NCBI RefSeq assembly: GCF_016900775.1
Contig: NZ_JACJKN010000004.1
Coordinates: forward strand, 1-64,000
DNA: 64,000 bases
Direction: 5' to 3'
Source: Olsenella uli
GTDB taxonomy: Bacteria > Actinomycetota > Coriobacteriia > Coriobacteriales > Atopobiaceae
Positions 8,191 through 17,252 of this stretch are shown here, one piece after another. The position numbers and the translations under genes were made by a program. The notes beneath the pieces were generated by a model. The model was given only the letters and a program-made list of their open reading frames with translations. It searched no databases and was not told where the DNA came from. How positions within the stretch are numbered: position 1 is the first letter of the stretch; every line of letters starts with the position of its first letter.

Positions 8191-8517
8191 CTCGCGGGGG
8201 AAACACGACCGTTCACGGGTGATTACCCGCCGGAAACACGAGCCGCGTAGAGTAGCCGCCACTGAGCAAATGCGATGACAGGGCCAGTACGGGCCGCATC
8301 CGTCCCACAGCGAGCGGGCAGCGTGAGAACCCGCGCCGGACGGCCCCGAAGACTCCCTCGAGCAGCTCGCGAGAACCTCCGCGCCGCACGGCGGGCCACC
8401 CCCGCCGAGGCGCCGAGAAGTACCGCGCGCCGGCGGCCACCGTGACGGCTTCGAGGTTTTGTGCCTCGCATTTCTCGCCAGACGCAGAAGCACGCGCAAG
8501 AGAAAGCGAGGGGGAAC
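8191..8517 (+). other. Leader/promoter region of ilvD; no gene seen
   Basis: About 330 bases with no supportable gene. GC-rich inverted segments are present (for example GGCGGGCCACCCCCGCC near 8390). The segment AGAAGTACCGCG near 8419 recalls a T-box, but the essential TGGN is not there. It probably holds the promoter for the ilvDBN operon; no clear -35/-10 pair was found. Confidence 0.4.
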
Positions 8518-10182
8518 GTGGAACTGAGAAGCGACGCCATCAAGCGGGGCCTGGCGCGCGCGCCGCACCGCAGCCTGCTCAAGGCAGACGGCCTCACCGA
8601 CGAGGAGCTCGACCGGCCGCTCGTGGCCGTGGTCTCCGCCCAGAACGAGGTCATCCCCGGCCACATCCACCTGCAGCAGATCGCCGACGCCGTGAAGGCC
8701 GGCGTGCGCATGGCCGGCGGCACCCCGCTGCAGGTCAACACCATCGGCGTGTGCGACGGCATCGCCATGAACCACGCCGGCATGCGCTACAGCCTCACCA
8801 GCCGCGAGGTCATCGCGGACAGCGTGGAGTGTGCCGTCCAGGGCCACCAGTTCGACGCGATGGTCCTGATCCCCAGCTGCGACAAGATCGTCCCCGGCAT
8901 GCTCATCGCCGCGGCGCGCCTGGACATCCCCACCGTCCTCGTCTCCGGCGGCCCCATGCTCGCCGGGCGCGGGCGCAACGGCGAGCAGACCGACCTCAAC
9001 TCCCTCTTCGACGCCGTGGGCCAGGTCACCGCCGGCACCATGACCGAGGAGGAGTGCCACTGGCTCGAGGGCACGGCCTGCCCCACCTGCGGCTCCTGCT
9101 CGGGCATGTTCACCGCAAACTCCATCTGCTGCCTCGCCGAGGCCCTGGGCATAGCGCTTCCCGGCAACGGCACCGTGCCCGCCGTCTACTCCGAGCGCAT
9201 CCGCCTGGCCAAGCATGCCGGCATGAAGGTCATGGAGCTCGTCGAGAAGAACCTCACGGCCCGCCAGATCCTCACGCCCGCCGCCATCCACAACGGCATG
9301 GTGCTCGACATGGCCTTCGGCGGCTCCACCAACACGATGCTCCACCTCACGGCCATCGCGCAGGCCGCCGGCTGCCCCGTCACGATGGAGGACTGGGACC
9401 GCGCTTCCGCCGAGACCCCCAACATCGTGCGGATAGCGCCGGCGGGCCCGCTCCACATCCAGGACCTGAACGACGTGGGCGGCGTCTCGGCCATCATCGG
9501 CGAGCTCGGCCGCACGGGGCACCTCGAGATGGGCGCCCTCACCTGCCACGGCACCATGGCCGAGTGGGTGGCCGCGTGCCCGCCCGTGGACGGCGAGGTC
9601 GTCCGCAGCGTGGACAACGCCTACTCCCCCGACGGCGGCCTCAAGGTCATGCGCGGCAACCTCGCGCCGGACTGCGGCGTGGTCAAGAAGAGCGCCGTCG
9701 CGCCCGAGATGTGGACCCACTCCGGCCCCGCGCGCGTCTTCAACTCCGAGGAGGAGGCCTGCAAGGCCATCTTCGGCGGGGCGATAAACCCGGGCGACGT
9801 GGTGGTCATCCGCTACGAGGGCCCGGCGGGCGGCCCGGGCATGCGCGAGATGCTCACCCCCACCTCCGCCATCTGCGGCATGGGCCTCGCGAGCTCGGTG
9901 GCCCTCATCACCGACGGGCGCTTCTCCGGCGCCTCCAAGGGCCCGTGCATCGGGCACGTCTCCCCCGAGGCCGCGGCCGGGGGGCCAATCGCGCTCGTCC
10001 AGGAGGGCGACGTCATCGACATCGACATCCAGGCCGGCACGCTCGAGCTGCGCGTCGCGGACGACGCCCTCGCCGAGCGGCGCGCCGCGTGGGAGCCGCC
10101 CGCGCCCAAGTACACCACGGGGGTCCTCTCCCGTTACGCAAGGCTGGTCACGAGCGCAGACAAGGGGGCATACCTCTCATGA
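8518..10182 (+). CDS. ilvD: Dihydroxy-acid dehydratase
   Basis: The iron-sulfur dehydratase that makes the branched 2-oxo acids of valine and isoleucine. From the chosen GTG the protein is 554 residues, the usual IlvD length. It contains [13 protein letters not shown] near residue 75, the cluster cysteines in [11 protein letters not shown] near 120 and [15 protein letters not shown] near 190, and [16 protein letters not shown] near 470. The GTG at 8518 ([11 protein letters not shown]) was preferred to an upstream GTG because GAGGGGG is correctly spaced and family proteins begin here. Its TGA overlaps the ilvB ATG (ATGA), so translation of ilvB is likely coupled. Confidence 0.95.
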   Translation: MELRSDAIKRGLARAPHRSLLKADGLTDEELDRPLVAVVSAQNEVIPGHIHLQQIADAVKAGVRMAGGTPLQVNTIGVCDGIAMNHAGMRYSLTSREVIADSVECAVQGHQFDAMVLIPSCDKIVPGMLIAAARLDIPTVLVSGGPMLAGRGRNGEQTDLNSLFDAVGQVTAGTMTEEECHWLEGTACPTCGSCSGMFTANSICCLAEALGIALPGNGTVPAVYSERIRLAKHAGMKVMELVEKNLTARQILTPAAIHNGMVLDMAFGGSTNTMLHLTAIAQAAGCPVTMEDWDRASAETPNIVRIAPAGPLHIQDLNDVGGVSAIIGELGRTGHLEMGALTCHGTMAEWVAACPPVDGEVVRSVDNAYSPDGGLKVMRGNLAPDCGVVKKSAVAPEMWTHSGPARVFNSEEEACKAIFGGAINPGDVVVIRYEGPAGGPGMREMLTPTSAICGMGLASSVALITDGRFSGASKGPCIGHVSPEAAAGGPIALVQEGDVIDIDIQAGTLELRVADDALAERRAAWEPPAPKYTTGVLSRYARLVTSADKGAYLS

Positions 10183-12059
10183 TCACCACCGAGGAGAAGA
10201 TCGCCCGGCGGCAGCGCGCCATCGAGGGGCGCCCGTTCGGGCCGGGAAGCCACACCGAGCACGAGGGCAAGACCATGACCGGGGCGCAGGCCATCATCGC
10301 CAGCCTCGAGGCCGAGGGCGTCGACACCATCTTCGGCTACCCCGGCGGCCAGGCCATCAAGATCTACGACGCCCTCTACGACTCCAAGAAGATCCACCAC
10401 GTGCTCGCCCGCCACGAGCAGGGCGCCACGCACATGGCGGACGGCTACGCGCGCGCCACGGGCAAGGTGGGCGTGGTGCTCGTCACCTCCGGCCCCGGCG
10501 CCACCAACACCGTGACCGGCATCGCCACGGCCTACATGGACTCCGTGCCCATGGTCGTCATCACGGGCCAGGTCACGCGCGGCGTCATCGGCACGGACGC
10601 CTTCCAGGAGTCCGACATCGTGGGCATCACGATGCCCATCGTCAAGCACAGCTTCCTCCTGCAGTCCACCGACGAGCTCACCCGCACCTTCCGCGAGGCG
10701 TTCTACATCGCCTCGACCGGCCGGCCGGGCCCCGTGCTCATCGACATCCCGAGCGACCTCTCCGGCTCCGAGATGGTCTTCCACTACCCGGACACCGTGA
10801 GCATCCCGAGCTACCGGCCCACCTACAAGGGCAACGCCAAGCAGGTCAAGCAGGCGGCCGAGCTCATCTGCCGGGCGGAGCGCCCGCTCATCATGGCCGG
10901 CGGCGGCATCGTGGCGTCGCACGCCTGCCCCGAGCTCGTGGCGCTCGCCGAGCGCATGCAGATTCCCGTGGTCACCACCCTCATGGGCAAGGCGGCCATC
11001 CCCTGCTCCAACCCGCTCAACCTCGGCCCCGTGGGCATGCACGGCTCCAAGTACGCCAACATGGCCGTCACCGAGTCCGACCTCATCATCGCCTGCGGCG
11101 CGCGCTTCTCGGACCGCGTGACCGGCAAGGTCTCCGAGTTCGCCCCGCACGCCAAGATCATCCACATCGACATCGACCCGGCCGAGATCGGCAAGATCGT
11201 GAACCCGGACGTGCCGATCGTGGGCGACGTCAAGGTCGTGCTCGCCGCCGTGAACGAGCGCCTGGAGAAGATGGACGCCCGCCCGGTCGCCGAGGCGTGG
11301 CGCGACGAGGTCTTCAGCTGGCGCGAGCGCTGGCCGTTCTACACCCCCGACTTCGCCGACTACGAGGGCAAGATCGCGCCCGAGGTCCTTCTCGAGACCC
11401 TCTCCGAGAAGCTCGACCCGCATGCCTCCATCGTCACCACCGAGGTCGGCCAGCACCAGATGTGGGCCCTCCAGAACATCCACCGCGAGCACGCCCGCAC
11501 CTTCCTCTCCTCCGGCGGCCTCGGCACGATGGGCTTTGGCTTCCCCGCCGCCATCGGCGCCAAGATCGGCTGCCCGGACGAGCAGGTCGTCTGCATCGCC
11601 GGCGACGGCTCCTTCCAGATGAACAGCCAGGAGATGGCCACCGCCAAGATCAACGACGTGCCGGTCAAGGTCCTCATCATCGACAACCGCGCGCTCGGCA
11701 TGGTCCACCAGTGGCAGCACCTCTTCTACCACGACCGCTACTCGTTCACCGAGCTCGCGGACAACCCCGACTTCGTCAAGCTCGCCGACGCCTACGGCTG
11801 GCGCGCGAAGCGCATCGAGAAGCCCGAGGAGGTCGACGCCGCCCTCGACGAGATGCTCGCCTCCGACGAGCCGTACCTCCTCGACGTCATGATCCCCGCG
11901 CAGCAGACCGTCTACCCCATGGTCGCGCCCGGGGCCCCCATCGACGACATCATCGGCGCCCTCGACGTGACCCTCGGCGGCGTCCGCGTCACCGAAAAGG
12001 GCTTCGGCGAGTCCGGGCGCCCGCGCGTGAAGCCGTCCCACGAAGGAGTTGATGAGTGA
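10179..12059 (+). CDS. ilvB: Acetolactate synthase large subunit
   Basis: A thiamine-diphosphate enzyme condensing pyruvate with pyruvate or 2-oxobutanoate, the shared step of valine, leucine and isoleucine synthesis. The 626-residue protein has the N-terminal domain [14 protein letters not shown] with catalytic Glu in [18 protein letters not shown] near residue 85, a central FAD domain, and the ThDP motif [20 protein letters not shown] near residue 475. An N-terminal extension of about 32 residues (rich in Arg and Glu) precedes the conserved [15 protein letters not shown]; an internal ATG at 10275 is an alternative start. It overlaps ilvD upstream and touches ilvN downstream. Confidence 0.96.
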   Translation: MITTEEKIARRQRAIEGRPFGPGSHTEHEGKTMTGAQAIIASLEAEGVDTIFGYPGGQAIKIYDALYDSKKIHHVLARHEQGATHMADGYARATGKVGVVLVTSGPGATNTVTGIATAYMDSVPMVVITGQVTRGVIGTDAFQESDIVGITMPIVKHSFLLQSTDELTRTFREAFYIASTGRPGPVLIDIPSDLSGSEMVFHYPDTVSIPSYRPTYKGNAKQVKQAAELICRAERPLIMAGGGIVASHACPELVALAERMQIPVVTTLMGKAAIPCSNPLNLGPVGMHGSKYANMAVTESDLIIACGARFSDRVTGKVSEFAPHAKIIHIDIDPAEIGKIVNPDVPIVGDVKVVLAAVNERLEKMDARPVAEAWRDEVFSWRERWPFYTPDFADYEGKIAPEVLLETLSEKLDPHASIVTTEVGQHQMWALQNIHREHARTFLSSGGLGTMGFGFPAAIGAKIGCPDEQVVCIAGDGSFQMNSQEMATAKINDVPVKVLIIDNRALGMVHQWQHLFYHDRYSFTELADNPDFVKLADAYGWRAKRIEKPEEVDAALDEMLASDEPYLLDVMIPAQQTVYPMVAPGAPIDDIIGALDVTLGGVRVTEKGFGESGRPRVKPSHEGVDE

Positions 12060-12538
12060 TGAACTACCTGCTCTCCGCTCTCGTTGAGAACAAGCCGGGC
12101 GTGCTCTCCCGCGTCACGGGCCTCATCAGCCGCCGCGGCTTCAACATCGAGTCGCTCACCGTCGCCCCCACCGAGGACGAGAGCCTCTCGCGCATGACGA
12201 TCATCGTGGAGGCCGACGAGGTTGGCTTCGAGCAGATCACCAAGCAGCTGCACAAGCTCGTCTCGGTCTACAAGATCTCCGACCTCACCTACGAGGAGGC
12301 CGTCGAGCGCGAGCTCGTGCTCTTCAAGGTGCAGGCCTCCCCGGAGCGCCGCCACGAGGTCATCGAGATCGCCAACGTCTTCCGCGCCAAGGTCGTCGAC
12401 GTGGGCAAGAACTCGCTCACGATCGAGGCCACCGGCACCGCGAGCAAGCTCGACGCGATGGAGGACCTCTTCCGCGGCTATGGCATCAAGCAGCTCACGC
12501 GCACCGGCAAGATCGCGATGTCGCGCGGCGCGCAGTAG
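12059..12538 (+). CDS. ilvN: Acetolactate synthase regulatory small subunit
   Basis: The regulatory subunit that binds valine and raises acetolactate synthase activity. The 159-residue protein begins with an ACT domain (LLSALVENKPGVLSRVTGLI, residues 3-22) and continues with the IlvH-type C-terminal domain (RHEVIEIANVFRAKVVD near residue 105 and GIKQLTRTGKIAMSRG at the end). The ATG overlaps the ilvB stop by one base; an in-frame GTG three bases earlier is nearer the usual distance from AAGGAG. The long palindrome P2 then separates it from ilvC. Confidence 0.95.
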   Translation: MNYLLSALVENKPGVLSRVTGLISRRGFNIESLTVAPTEDESLSRMTIIVEADEVGFEQITKQLHKLVSVYKISDLTYEEAVERELVLFKVQASPERRHEVIEIANVFRAKVVDVGKNSLTIEATGTASKLDAMEDLFRGYGIKQLTRTGKIAMSRGAQ

Positions 12539-12550
12539 CAGGGTTTCTCC

Positions 12551-12655
12551 GTTCGTGACAATGGTGTCAGGGCAGATTGTCACGAACAGATAAACGTTGA
12601 AATGGAAGTCCGCACATCGAGTTCGTGACGATTTACCCTGACACCATTGTCACGA
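12551..12655. repeat. Nested inverted repeat P2 between ilvN and ilvC
   Basis: Two roughly 36-nt arms, with about three mismatches, separated by 33 nt. Each arm is bounded by GTTCGTGACAAT and its complement around GGTGTCAGGG. It occupies the whole ilvN-ilvC gap except the ilvC ribosome site and could reduce readthrough or stabilise mRNA ends. Confidence 0.9.
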
Positions 12656-12674
12656 TCCCACTAAGGAGAAGAAC

Positions 12675-13673
12675 ATGGCCGTCACCATCTACTACGAGAA
12701 CGACGTCAACCCTGAGGTGATCCTGGGCAAGAAGGTCGCCATCATCGGCTATGGCTCCCAGGGCCACGCCCACGCCCTCAACCTCATGGACTCCGGCGTG
12801 GACGTCCGCGTGGGCCTGCGCGAGGGCTCCGCGTCCGCCCAGAAGGCCCAGGAGGCCGGCCTCAAGGTCATGAGCATGGACGACGCCGCGGAGGAGGCCG
12901 ACGTCATCATGATGCTCGTCCCCGACGAGACCCAGCCCAAGGTCTACGAGGAGCACATCAAGGACCACCTCAAGACCGGCGACACCCTCGCCTTTGCCCA
13001 CGGCTTCAACATCCACTACGGCTACATCAAGGCCCCCGAGGACGTCAACGTCATCATGTGCGCGCCCAAGGGCCCGGGCCACATCGTGCGCCGCCAGTAC
13101 ACCGAGGGCTCCGGCGTGCCCGACCTCGCGTGCGTGGCGCAGGACGCCACCGGCGACGCGTGGGACATCGCCCTGTCCTACTGCTGGGGCGTCGGCGGCG
13201 CCCGCTCCGGCATCATCAAGGCCACCTTCAAGGAGGAGACCGAGGAGGACCTCTTCGGCGAGCAGGCCGTGCTCTGCGGCGGCCTCGTCGAGCTCGTCAA
13301 GGCCGGCTTCGAGACCCTCACCGAGGCGGGCTACCCCGAGGAGCTGGCCTACTTCGAGGTCTACCACGAGATGAAGATGATCGTCGACCTCATGTACGAG
13401 TCCGGCATCCACTTCATGAACTACTCGATCTCCAACACCGCCGAGTACGGCGAGTACTACGCCGGCCCGCAGGTCATCAACGCCGAGTCCCGCGAGGCCA
13501 TGAAGAAGATCCTGGCCCGCATCCAGGACGGCTCCTTCGCGCAGGAGTTCGTCGACGACTGCAACAACGGCCACAAGTGGCTGCTCGAGAAGCGCGAGGA
13601 GATCAACTCCCACCCCATCGAGAAGACCGGCGAGAAGATCCGCTCCATGTTCAGCTGGATCAAGAAGGACTAG
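12675..13673 (+). CDS. ilvC: Ketol-acid reductoisomerase, class I
   Basis: It isomerises and reduces acetolactate or acetohydroxybutyrate to the dihydroxy acid, using Mg and NAD(P)H. The 332-residue protein is the short class I form: Rossmann motif [20 protein letters not shown] near residue 22, cofactor loop GLREGSAS near 50, [10 protein letters not shown] near 107, [11 protein letters not shown] near 130, and the metal-binding [13 protein letters not shown] near 192 and [19 protein letters not shown] near 228. AAGGAGAAGAAC gives a strong ribosome site. It is followed by a small inverted pair of the CGAGAAG word and then a terminator. Confidence 0.97.
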   Translation: MAVTIYYENDVNPEVILGKKVAIIGYGSQGHAHALNLMDSGVDVRVGLREGSASAQKAQEAGLKVMSMDDAAEEADVIMMLVPDETQPKVYEEHIKDHLKTGDTLAFAHGFNIHYGYIKAPEDVNVIMCAPKGPGHIVRRQYTEGSGVPDLACVAQDATGDAWDIALSYCWGVGGARSGIIKATFKEETEEDLFGEQAVLCGGLVELVKAGFETLTEAGYPEELAYFEVYHEMKMIVDLMYESGIHFMNYSISNTAEYGEYYAGPQVINAESREAMKKILARIQDGSFAQEFVDDCNNGHKWLLEKREEINSHPIEKTGEKIRSMFSWIKKD

Positions 13674-13674
13674 C

Positions 13675-13694
13675 GAGAAGACCGTTCTTCTCGG
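13675..13694 (+). other. Inverted pair of CGAGAAG words after ilvC
   Basis: Directly after the ilvC stop, CGAGAAGA and TTCTTCTCG form an 8-bp stem with a 3-nt loop. One arm is an exact copy of the dispersed CGAGAAGRAC word, the other a truncated copy in inverted orientation, an arrangement also common for DNA uptake sequences. Confidence 0.7.
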
Positions 13695-13703
13695 CACGCC
13701 CTT

Positions 13704-13738
13704 GGGGCCCGGCGTCGGATGATGCCGGGCCCCTTTTT
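13704..13738 (+). terminator. Rho-independent terminator of ilvC
   Basis: A perfect 10-bp stem, GGGGCCCGGC with GCCGGGCCCC, a 10-nt loop and TTTTT, 30 bases after the ilvC stop. Confidence 0.93.
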
Positions 13739-13771
13739 GGCCTCCCCTGCCGTCGTCGCGCACGAGGATGC

Positions 13772-13834
13772 TGACAAAGGTGCCGGGGGCGTTTGTCATG
13801 TTTTTCATGACAAACGCCCCCGGCACCTTTGTCA
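13772..13834. repeat. Perfect palindrome P3 (TGACAAA type)
   Basis: Two perfect 29-nt arms with a TTTTT loop. Each arm begins TGACAAAGGTGCCGGGGGC and ends TTTGTCATG, giving the same nested design as P1. A near copy lies at 49213-49284. A further TTTGTCAGC fragment follows immediately. Confidence 0.95.
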
Positions 13835-13894
13835 CGTTTGTCAGCACTCTTGCCTCTGGCACAAAACAGGGGCGGCGCCCCATTGCGCCGCCCC

Positions 13895-14186
13895 GCCTCA
13901 TTACGTATTAGGGTGGAATCACCTGTCTCAGGAGTTAGTGGGCTGACAAGGCAATTCAATGTCTGGACCCGCTCCTAGCGCTTCTTTCAACGGCCTAAAT
14001 CCGATGCTAATGTCGGAGAATGTCGGCGAGTGCGCTCGCCCAAAGTCTAACGGGCCTCGGTCGCGCGGAAGGCGGGCCAAACCCTGCTATCTCTTCTGTG
14101 TTCACTGGACTCGCCTCCTCTGACGGTCGCTTTGTGGGTAGCGACGATGTTCTTTGTTACTGTTCTTGTTCCCTCCGGGCGACGCC
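13895..14186. other. Lower-GC intergenic segment with short minus-strand reading frames
   Basis: GC content drops visibly compared with the surrounding genes. A 10-bp hairpin GGGGCGGCGC/GCGCCGCCCC (13869-13894) borders it. On the minus strand a 32-codon frame (14105 to 14007, GTG start, GAGGAGG at a distance of 8) and an overlapping 50-codon frame ending at 13928 without a good start are open. I recognise neither. It may be a remnant, a small RNA or a peptide gene downstream of the LuxR-type regulator. Confidence 0.35.
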
Positions 14187-15548
14187 TTACTCAGTCGTGA
14201 CAGAGTCATCCGCGGACGGTCGTGTTTTGCCGGCGGACGGCACGCGTCCCACGTCCCGGGCAAGAAGGTCGATGAGCTCGCGGCTGCTGTGCAGCCCCAG
14301 AACCTCGTAGCCCTGCGCGCGATAGGCGTTCACGGTGCCGCGCGCCACGTGCAGGGACTCGCAGATCTCCGGCGTGGTTCGACCGAGCGCGATCTCCGTG
14401 AGCACGTGGGCCTGGAGCTCCCCCGCCCCGCGGCCGCGAAGGTAGAGCACGCAGCGCTCCTCGTCGAGCGACGTGGTCACGCGCTCGCGCGGCCAGAGGA
14501 GGTAGGGCGCAAGCGCCGCCACCGCGCAGGCGTTGCCGATGATGCCGAGCGCATTGAGGCTGAGGAACCCGCCGGGCACCTGAACCTCGAGCCCGTACCA
14601 TCCGCCTCCGGCGAGCAGCCCAAAGAGGGCAAGCGCGAGCAGCACGAGACCGAGCCGCGAGGTTGCCCAGCGCGGGCGCACCCGCATCCCGCGCAGGCGC
14701 GCGTAGACAAGGAGCACGGCCCAGGGCACGGCCAGGGAGGCGGGGACGAGGAGGAGCCCAAGCGCCTGGTCCCACGAGCTGCCGCTCGTCATTGTCACGC
14801 GGGCGAGCAGGCGCAGGGATAGGCCGACGCAGAGCGCCATCGCCATGAGCGCGGGCGCGCCGGGCGAGGCCACGTCAAAGGCCGCGGGCACGGCCCCCGC
14901 GCCCCACACGACCGGGCGCAGCTCGTCGAGCGAGGCCACGCCGAGCTTCTCGCATGCGCGCGAGCGATACGTCATGACGGTGGACGCGCTCAGCCCCAGC
15001 GCGGCGGCCACCTGCGCGACAGTGCTTCCCGTGGCGAGCGCCTCCGCAATTGCGCGCTCGCGCTCGCTGAGGGCGTCTGCCCCGCCAAGCCCGTCGAGCG
15101 GAGAGGCCGAGGCCGTGGGCCTCACCGCGGCACGAAGCGCCCACACGGGAAGCGCCGTGCCCCAGAGGGCCCATGACCCCCAGCGTAGGATGCGCTCGGC
15201 CCAGCCGAGGGCGCGCACGAGACCGCCCATCTTCCAGGGGAACCACAGGTAGTACACCGCCGCAACCAACGCGTAGGCGAGAAGAACCGCAAGCCCGGCG
15301 CCCGTCAGAGCGCATCGCCGGCACTCGAGACGATCGCGGAGCGCCCACGCAACGGCCGCCGTCACCGCAGAGAGCGGAATCGCCGACGTCCAGAGAAAGT
15401 AGCTCAGCGGCAGCCCGTAGCCCTCCCAGCCGGAGGACAGCTGCACGTTGTACCTATACGCCTGATAGGCCGCCGGCAGCAGTAGGAGCGCCAGACCCCA
15501 TGCCGCCCACAGCGCCGTCCGCGCCACCGTCCGTAACCGCTCGCCCAT
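14187..15548 (-). CDS. Membrane-integrated LuxR-type regulator with two HTH domains
   Basis: A 453-residue protein that joins membrane helices to DNA-binding domains. Four or five hydrophobic segments (residues about 10-140) lead to a complete LuxR/GerE HTH (ALSERERAIAEALATGSTVA to EKLGVASLDEL, about 157-215). A second group of about four membrane segments follows (235-355), then another, more divergent LuxR HTH (LTEIALGRTTPEICESLHVA, about 380-440). Membrane LuxR proteins are numerous in Coriobacteriia, usually with one C-terminal HTH; the doubled layout suggests an internal duplication. The start at 15548 follows GGAAAGGGG. Likely a signal-responsive transcription factor; no target or signal is evident. 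Confidence 0.85.
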   Translation of the reverse strand: MGERLRTVARTALWAAWGLALLLLPAAYQAYRYNVQLSSGWEGYGLPLSYFLWTSAIPLSAVTAAVAWALRDRLECRRCALTGAGLAVLLAYALVAAVYYLWFPWKMGGLVRALGWAERILRWGSWALWGTALPVWALRAAVRPTASASPLDGLGGADALSERERAIAEALATGSTVAQVAAALGLSASTVMTYRSRACEKLGVASLDELRPVVWGAGAVPAAFDVASPGAPALMAMALCVGLSLRLLARVTMTSGSSWDQALGLLLVPASLAVPWAVLLVYARLRGMRVRPRWATSRLGLVLLALALFGLLAGGGWYGLEVQVPGGFLSLNALGIIGNACAVAALAPYLLWPRERVTTSLDEERCVLYLRGRGAGELQAHVLTEIALGRTTPEICESLHVARGTVNAYRAQGYEVLGLHSSRELIDLLARDVGRVPSAGKTRPSADDSVTTE

Positions 15549-15657
15549 GGGAACCCCTTTCCGTCCTTCTCGCCTGACTACCAAATCGTAGGCCCCGAGC
15601 AGGTCGGATGTCATGTCGTAAAGGTTATGCGAGTGGCGTGACACGGCCTCTCCGGCC

Positions 15658-15691
15658 AAAAAAAGCGCCCCGGGTGAGAAACCCGGGGCGC
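15658..15691 (-). terminator. Terminator of the infC-rpmI-rplT operon
   Basis: On the minus strand, GCGCCCCGGGT pairs perfectly with ACCCGGGGCGC across a 5-nt loop and is followed by seven T. A short GGGGACGGTCCCC palindrome (15701-15713), like the core of the larger repeats, lies between it and the rplT stop. Confidence 0.93.
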
Positions 15692-15722
15692 GCGATGCGA
15701 GGGGACGGTCCCCTTGCCTCAT

Positions 15723-16088
15723 CTACTCCGCGTCGGCGAGGGCCTTCTTGGCGACCTCGGCGATGTCGGCGAAGGTCTGCTCATCGCTGTAGGCGATCTC
15801 GGCGAGGACCTTGCGGTCGAGCTCGACGCCGGCGAGCTTGAGGCCGTGCATCAGCTTGCTGTAGGACAGGCCGTTGATGCGGGCGGCGGCATTGATGCGC
15901 TGAATCCACAGGGCGCGGAACTCGCGCTTCTTGTTGCGACGATCGCGGTAGGCGTACTGGCCGGAGTGCTGGGCCTGCTCCTTCATGCCGCGGAAGGTGC
16001 GGGAGCGGACTCCGTAGTAGCCCTTGGTGCGCTCGACGAGCGTCTGACGCTTCTTACGGCCGGCGACGGCGCGCTTGACTCGTGCCAT
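15723..16088 (-). CDS. rplT: 50S ribosomal protein L20
   Basis: A 121-residue, strongly basic ribosomal protein needed early in assembly of the large subunit. It starts [23 protein letters not shown], and contains the conserved [20 protein letters not shown] and [28 protein letters not shown]. In other bacteria L20 also represses its own operon by binding leader RNA. It is the last gene of the infC-rpmI-rplT unit. Confidence 0.98.
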   Translation of the reverse strand: MARVKRAVAGRKKRQTLVERTKGYYGVRSRTFRGMKEQAQHSGQYAYRDRRNKKREFRALWIQRINAAARINGLSYSKLMHGLKLAGVELDRKVLAEIAYSDEQTFADIAEVAKKALADAE

Positions 16089-16134
16089 ATCTGATCAACT
16101 CCTTGGTGAGACTGAATCGAGGACGCTCGCGCGC

Positions 16135-16332
16135 CTAGTTGGAACCCATGCGCTGGGAGACGGTCTTGACGTCCGCGGGGGAGATGACGGTCTCCTGGCG
16201 GAAGCCGCGGATGCGCTTGGGGGACTTCTTGGTCAGGATGTGGCTCTTAAACGCCTTGGCGCGCATAATCTTGCCAGAGCCGGTGCGGCGGAAGCGCTTG
16301 GCCGTACCCTTGTGCGTCTTCATCTTGGGCAT
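16135..16332 (-). CDS. rpmI: 50S ribosomal protein L35
   Basis: A 65-residue basic protein, [20 protein letters not shown] at the start and ending [10 protein letters not shown], the normal length of L35. The start at 16332 is the conserved one. It sits one base after the infC stop, so translation is coupled to infC. Confidence 0.97.
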   Translation of the reverse strand: MPKMKTHKGTAKRFRRTGSGKIMRAKAFKSHILTKKSPKRIRGFRQETVISPADVKTVSQRMGSN

Positions 16333-16333
16333 G

Positions 16334-16906
16334 CTAGTTCTCCTTCTCCGTGGTGACATCGCCGTCCCCATCAGCCTTCTTCTCGAAGGCGCCCTTGATC
16401 GGGACGATCGTCATGTGCATGTTGCGACCCTCCATGAGAGGCTTCTGCTCGACCGTGGCCACGTCCTTGAGGTCCTCAGCGAGGCGATCGAGCACCATGC
16501 GACCCTGCTCGGGGTGCGCCATCTCACGACCGCGGAACATGATCGTGATCTTGACGCGGGCGCCCTTCTTGAGGAAGCGGATGACGTGACCCTTCTTGGT
16601 CTCGTAGTCGCCCACGTCGATCTTGGGGCGGAACTTCATCTCCTTGACCTCGACCCTGGCCTGGTTCTTGCGGGCGGCCTTGGCCTTGCGGTCCTGCTCG
16701 TACTTGAACTTGCGGTAGTCGAGCATCTTGCAGACCGGGGGCTCCGCGTTCGGCGCAATCTCGACGAGGTCGAGATTCTGGTCACGCGCGATGCGCAGGG
16801 CGTCGCGCACGCCGAACAGACCAAGCTGCGAGCCGTCGATGCCAATCAGGCGGCACGTGCGGGAAGTGATCTCCTCATTGATGCGAGGACCGTCGTTCCT
16901 GGCTAT
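16334..16906 (-). CDS. infC: Translation initiation factor IF-3, non-AUG start
   Basis: IF-3 binds the 30S subunit and rejects wrong start codons. The conserved N-terminal domain ([20 protein letters not shown]) lies upstream of the first in-frame ATG, so the true start must be earlier. Reading back, the only open stretch begins [12 protein letters not shown] after an in-frame TGA; ATA is its second codon after that stop, with GAAGGTG six bases upstream. I therefore choose ATA at 16906, giving 190 residues. Non-AUG (usually AUU) starts are typical of infC, where they allow IF-3 to limit its own synthesis. The C-terminal domain contains [18 protein letters not shown]. Confidence 0.9.
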   Translation of the reverse strand: MARNDGPRINEEITSRTCRLIGIDGSQLGLFGVRDALRIARDQNLDLVEIAPNAEPPVCKMLDYRKFKYEQDRKAKAARKNQARVEVKEMKFRPKIDVGDYETKKGHVIRFLKKGARVKITIMFRGREMAHPEQGRMVLDRLAEDLKDVATVEQKPLMEGRNMHMTIVPIKGAFEKKADGDGDVTTEKEN

Positions 16907-16945
16907 CGTTCACACCTTCCTCTCGTCGCGGCTCTCGCCGCATAG

Positions 16946-16977
16946 AAAAACTCCCAGCGCCATGCAGCATCCGGGAG
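16946..16977 (-). promoter_or_regulatory. Possible attenuator in the infC leader
   Basis: On the minus strand CTCCC and GGGAG enclose an inner GC-containing loop and are followed by TTTTTCT, about 40 bases before the infC start. Leader terminators are common for this operon. The outer stem is only 5 bp, so the call is tentative. The leader also holds GGGACTTCGGTCCC, a stable hairpin. Confidence 0.4.
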
Positions 16978-17090
16978 ACGACACACGCCCCCACAGGGGC
17001 GAGAAAGCTACGTTGTCTGACCAGACAGCTGCCCGCGGGCGCCGTGTAGGTGGGGACCGAAGTCCCGCTTCGCAAAAAGCACACTAGAGG

Positions 17091-17119
17091 AGAATAGCAC
17101 GCGAGAAGTGCTGGGGCAA
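17091..17119 (-). promoter_or_regulatory. Promoter of infC-rpmI-rplT
   Basis: TTGCCC and TATTCT in sigma-70 spacing of 17 bases on the minus strand. This places transcription about 175 bases before the infC start, leaving a structured leader. Confidence 0.65.
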
Positions 17120-17154
17120 CAGGTTTTTCTCGCCAGACAACCTCCACAATATGG

Positions 17155-17250
17155 GATTTGGGGACGGGTTATTCCCGACAGACGAAACGGGACAGGCCGC
17201 ACGGAAGGCCTGTCCCGTTTCGTCTGTCGGGAATAACCCGTCCCCAAATC
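17155..17250. repeat. Perfect 44-bp-arm palindrome P4
   Basis: The longest perfect palindrome seen here: two 44-nt arms with no mismatch around the 8-nt loop GCACGGAA. Arms start GATTTGGGGACGGGTTATTC and contain GGGACAGG, the core shared with P1 and P5. It ends three bases before the ferritin stop codon and probably separates ferritin transcription from the infC promoter. Confidence 0.97.
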
Positions 17251-17252
17251 GC

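Noticed and set aside
7266-8195. A complete IS200/IS605 insertion sequence
   Set aside because: The protein is the RAYT type with a C-terminal extension; there is no tnpB and the flanking hairpins are copies of dispersed repeats rather than unique element ends.
8191-8517. A T-box riboswitch before ilvD, suggested by AGAAGTACCGCG
   Set aside because: The antiterminator bulge needs TGGN to pair with the tRNA NCCA end; here it reads AAGT. No specifier stem or terminator could be drawn.
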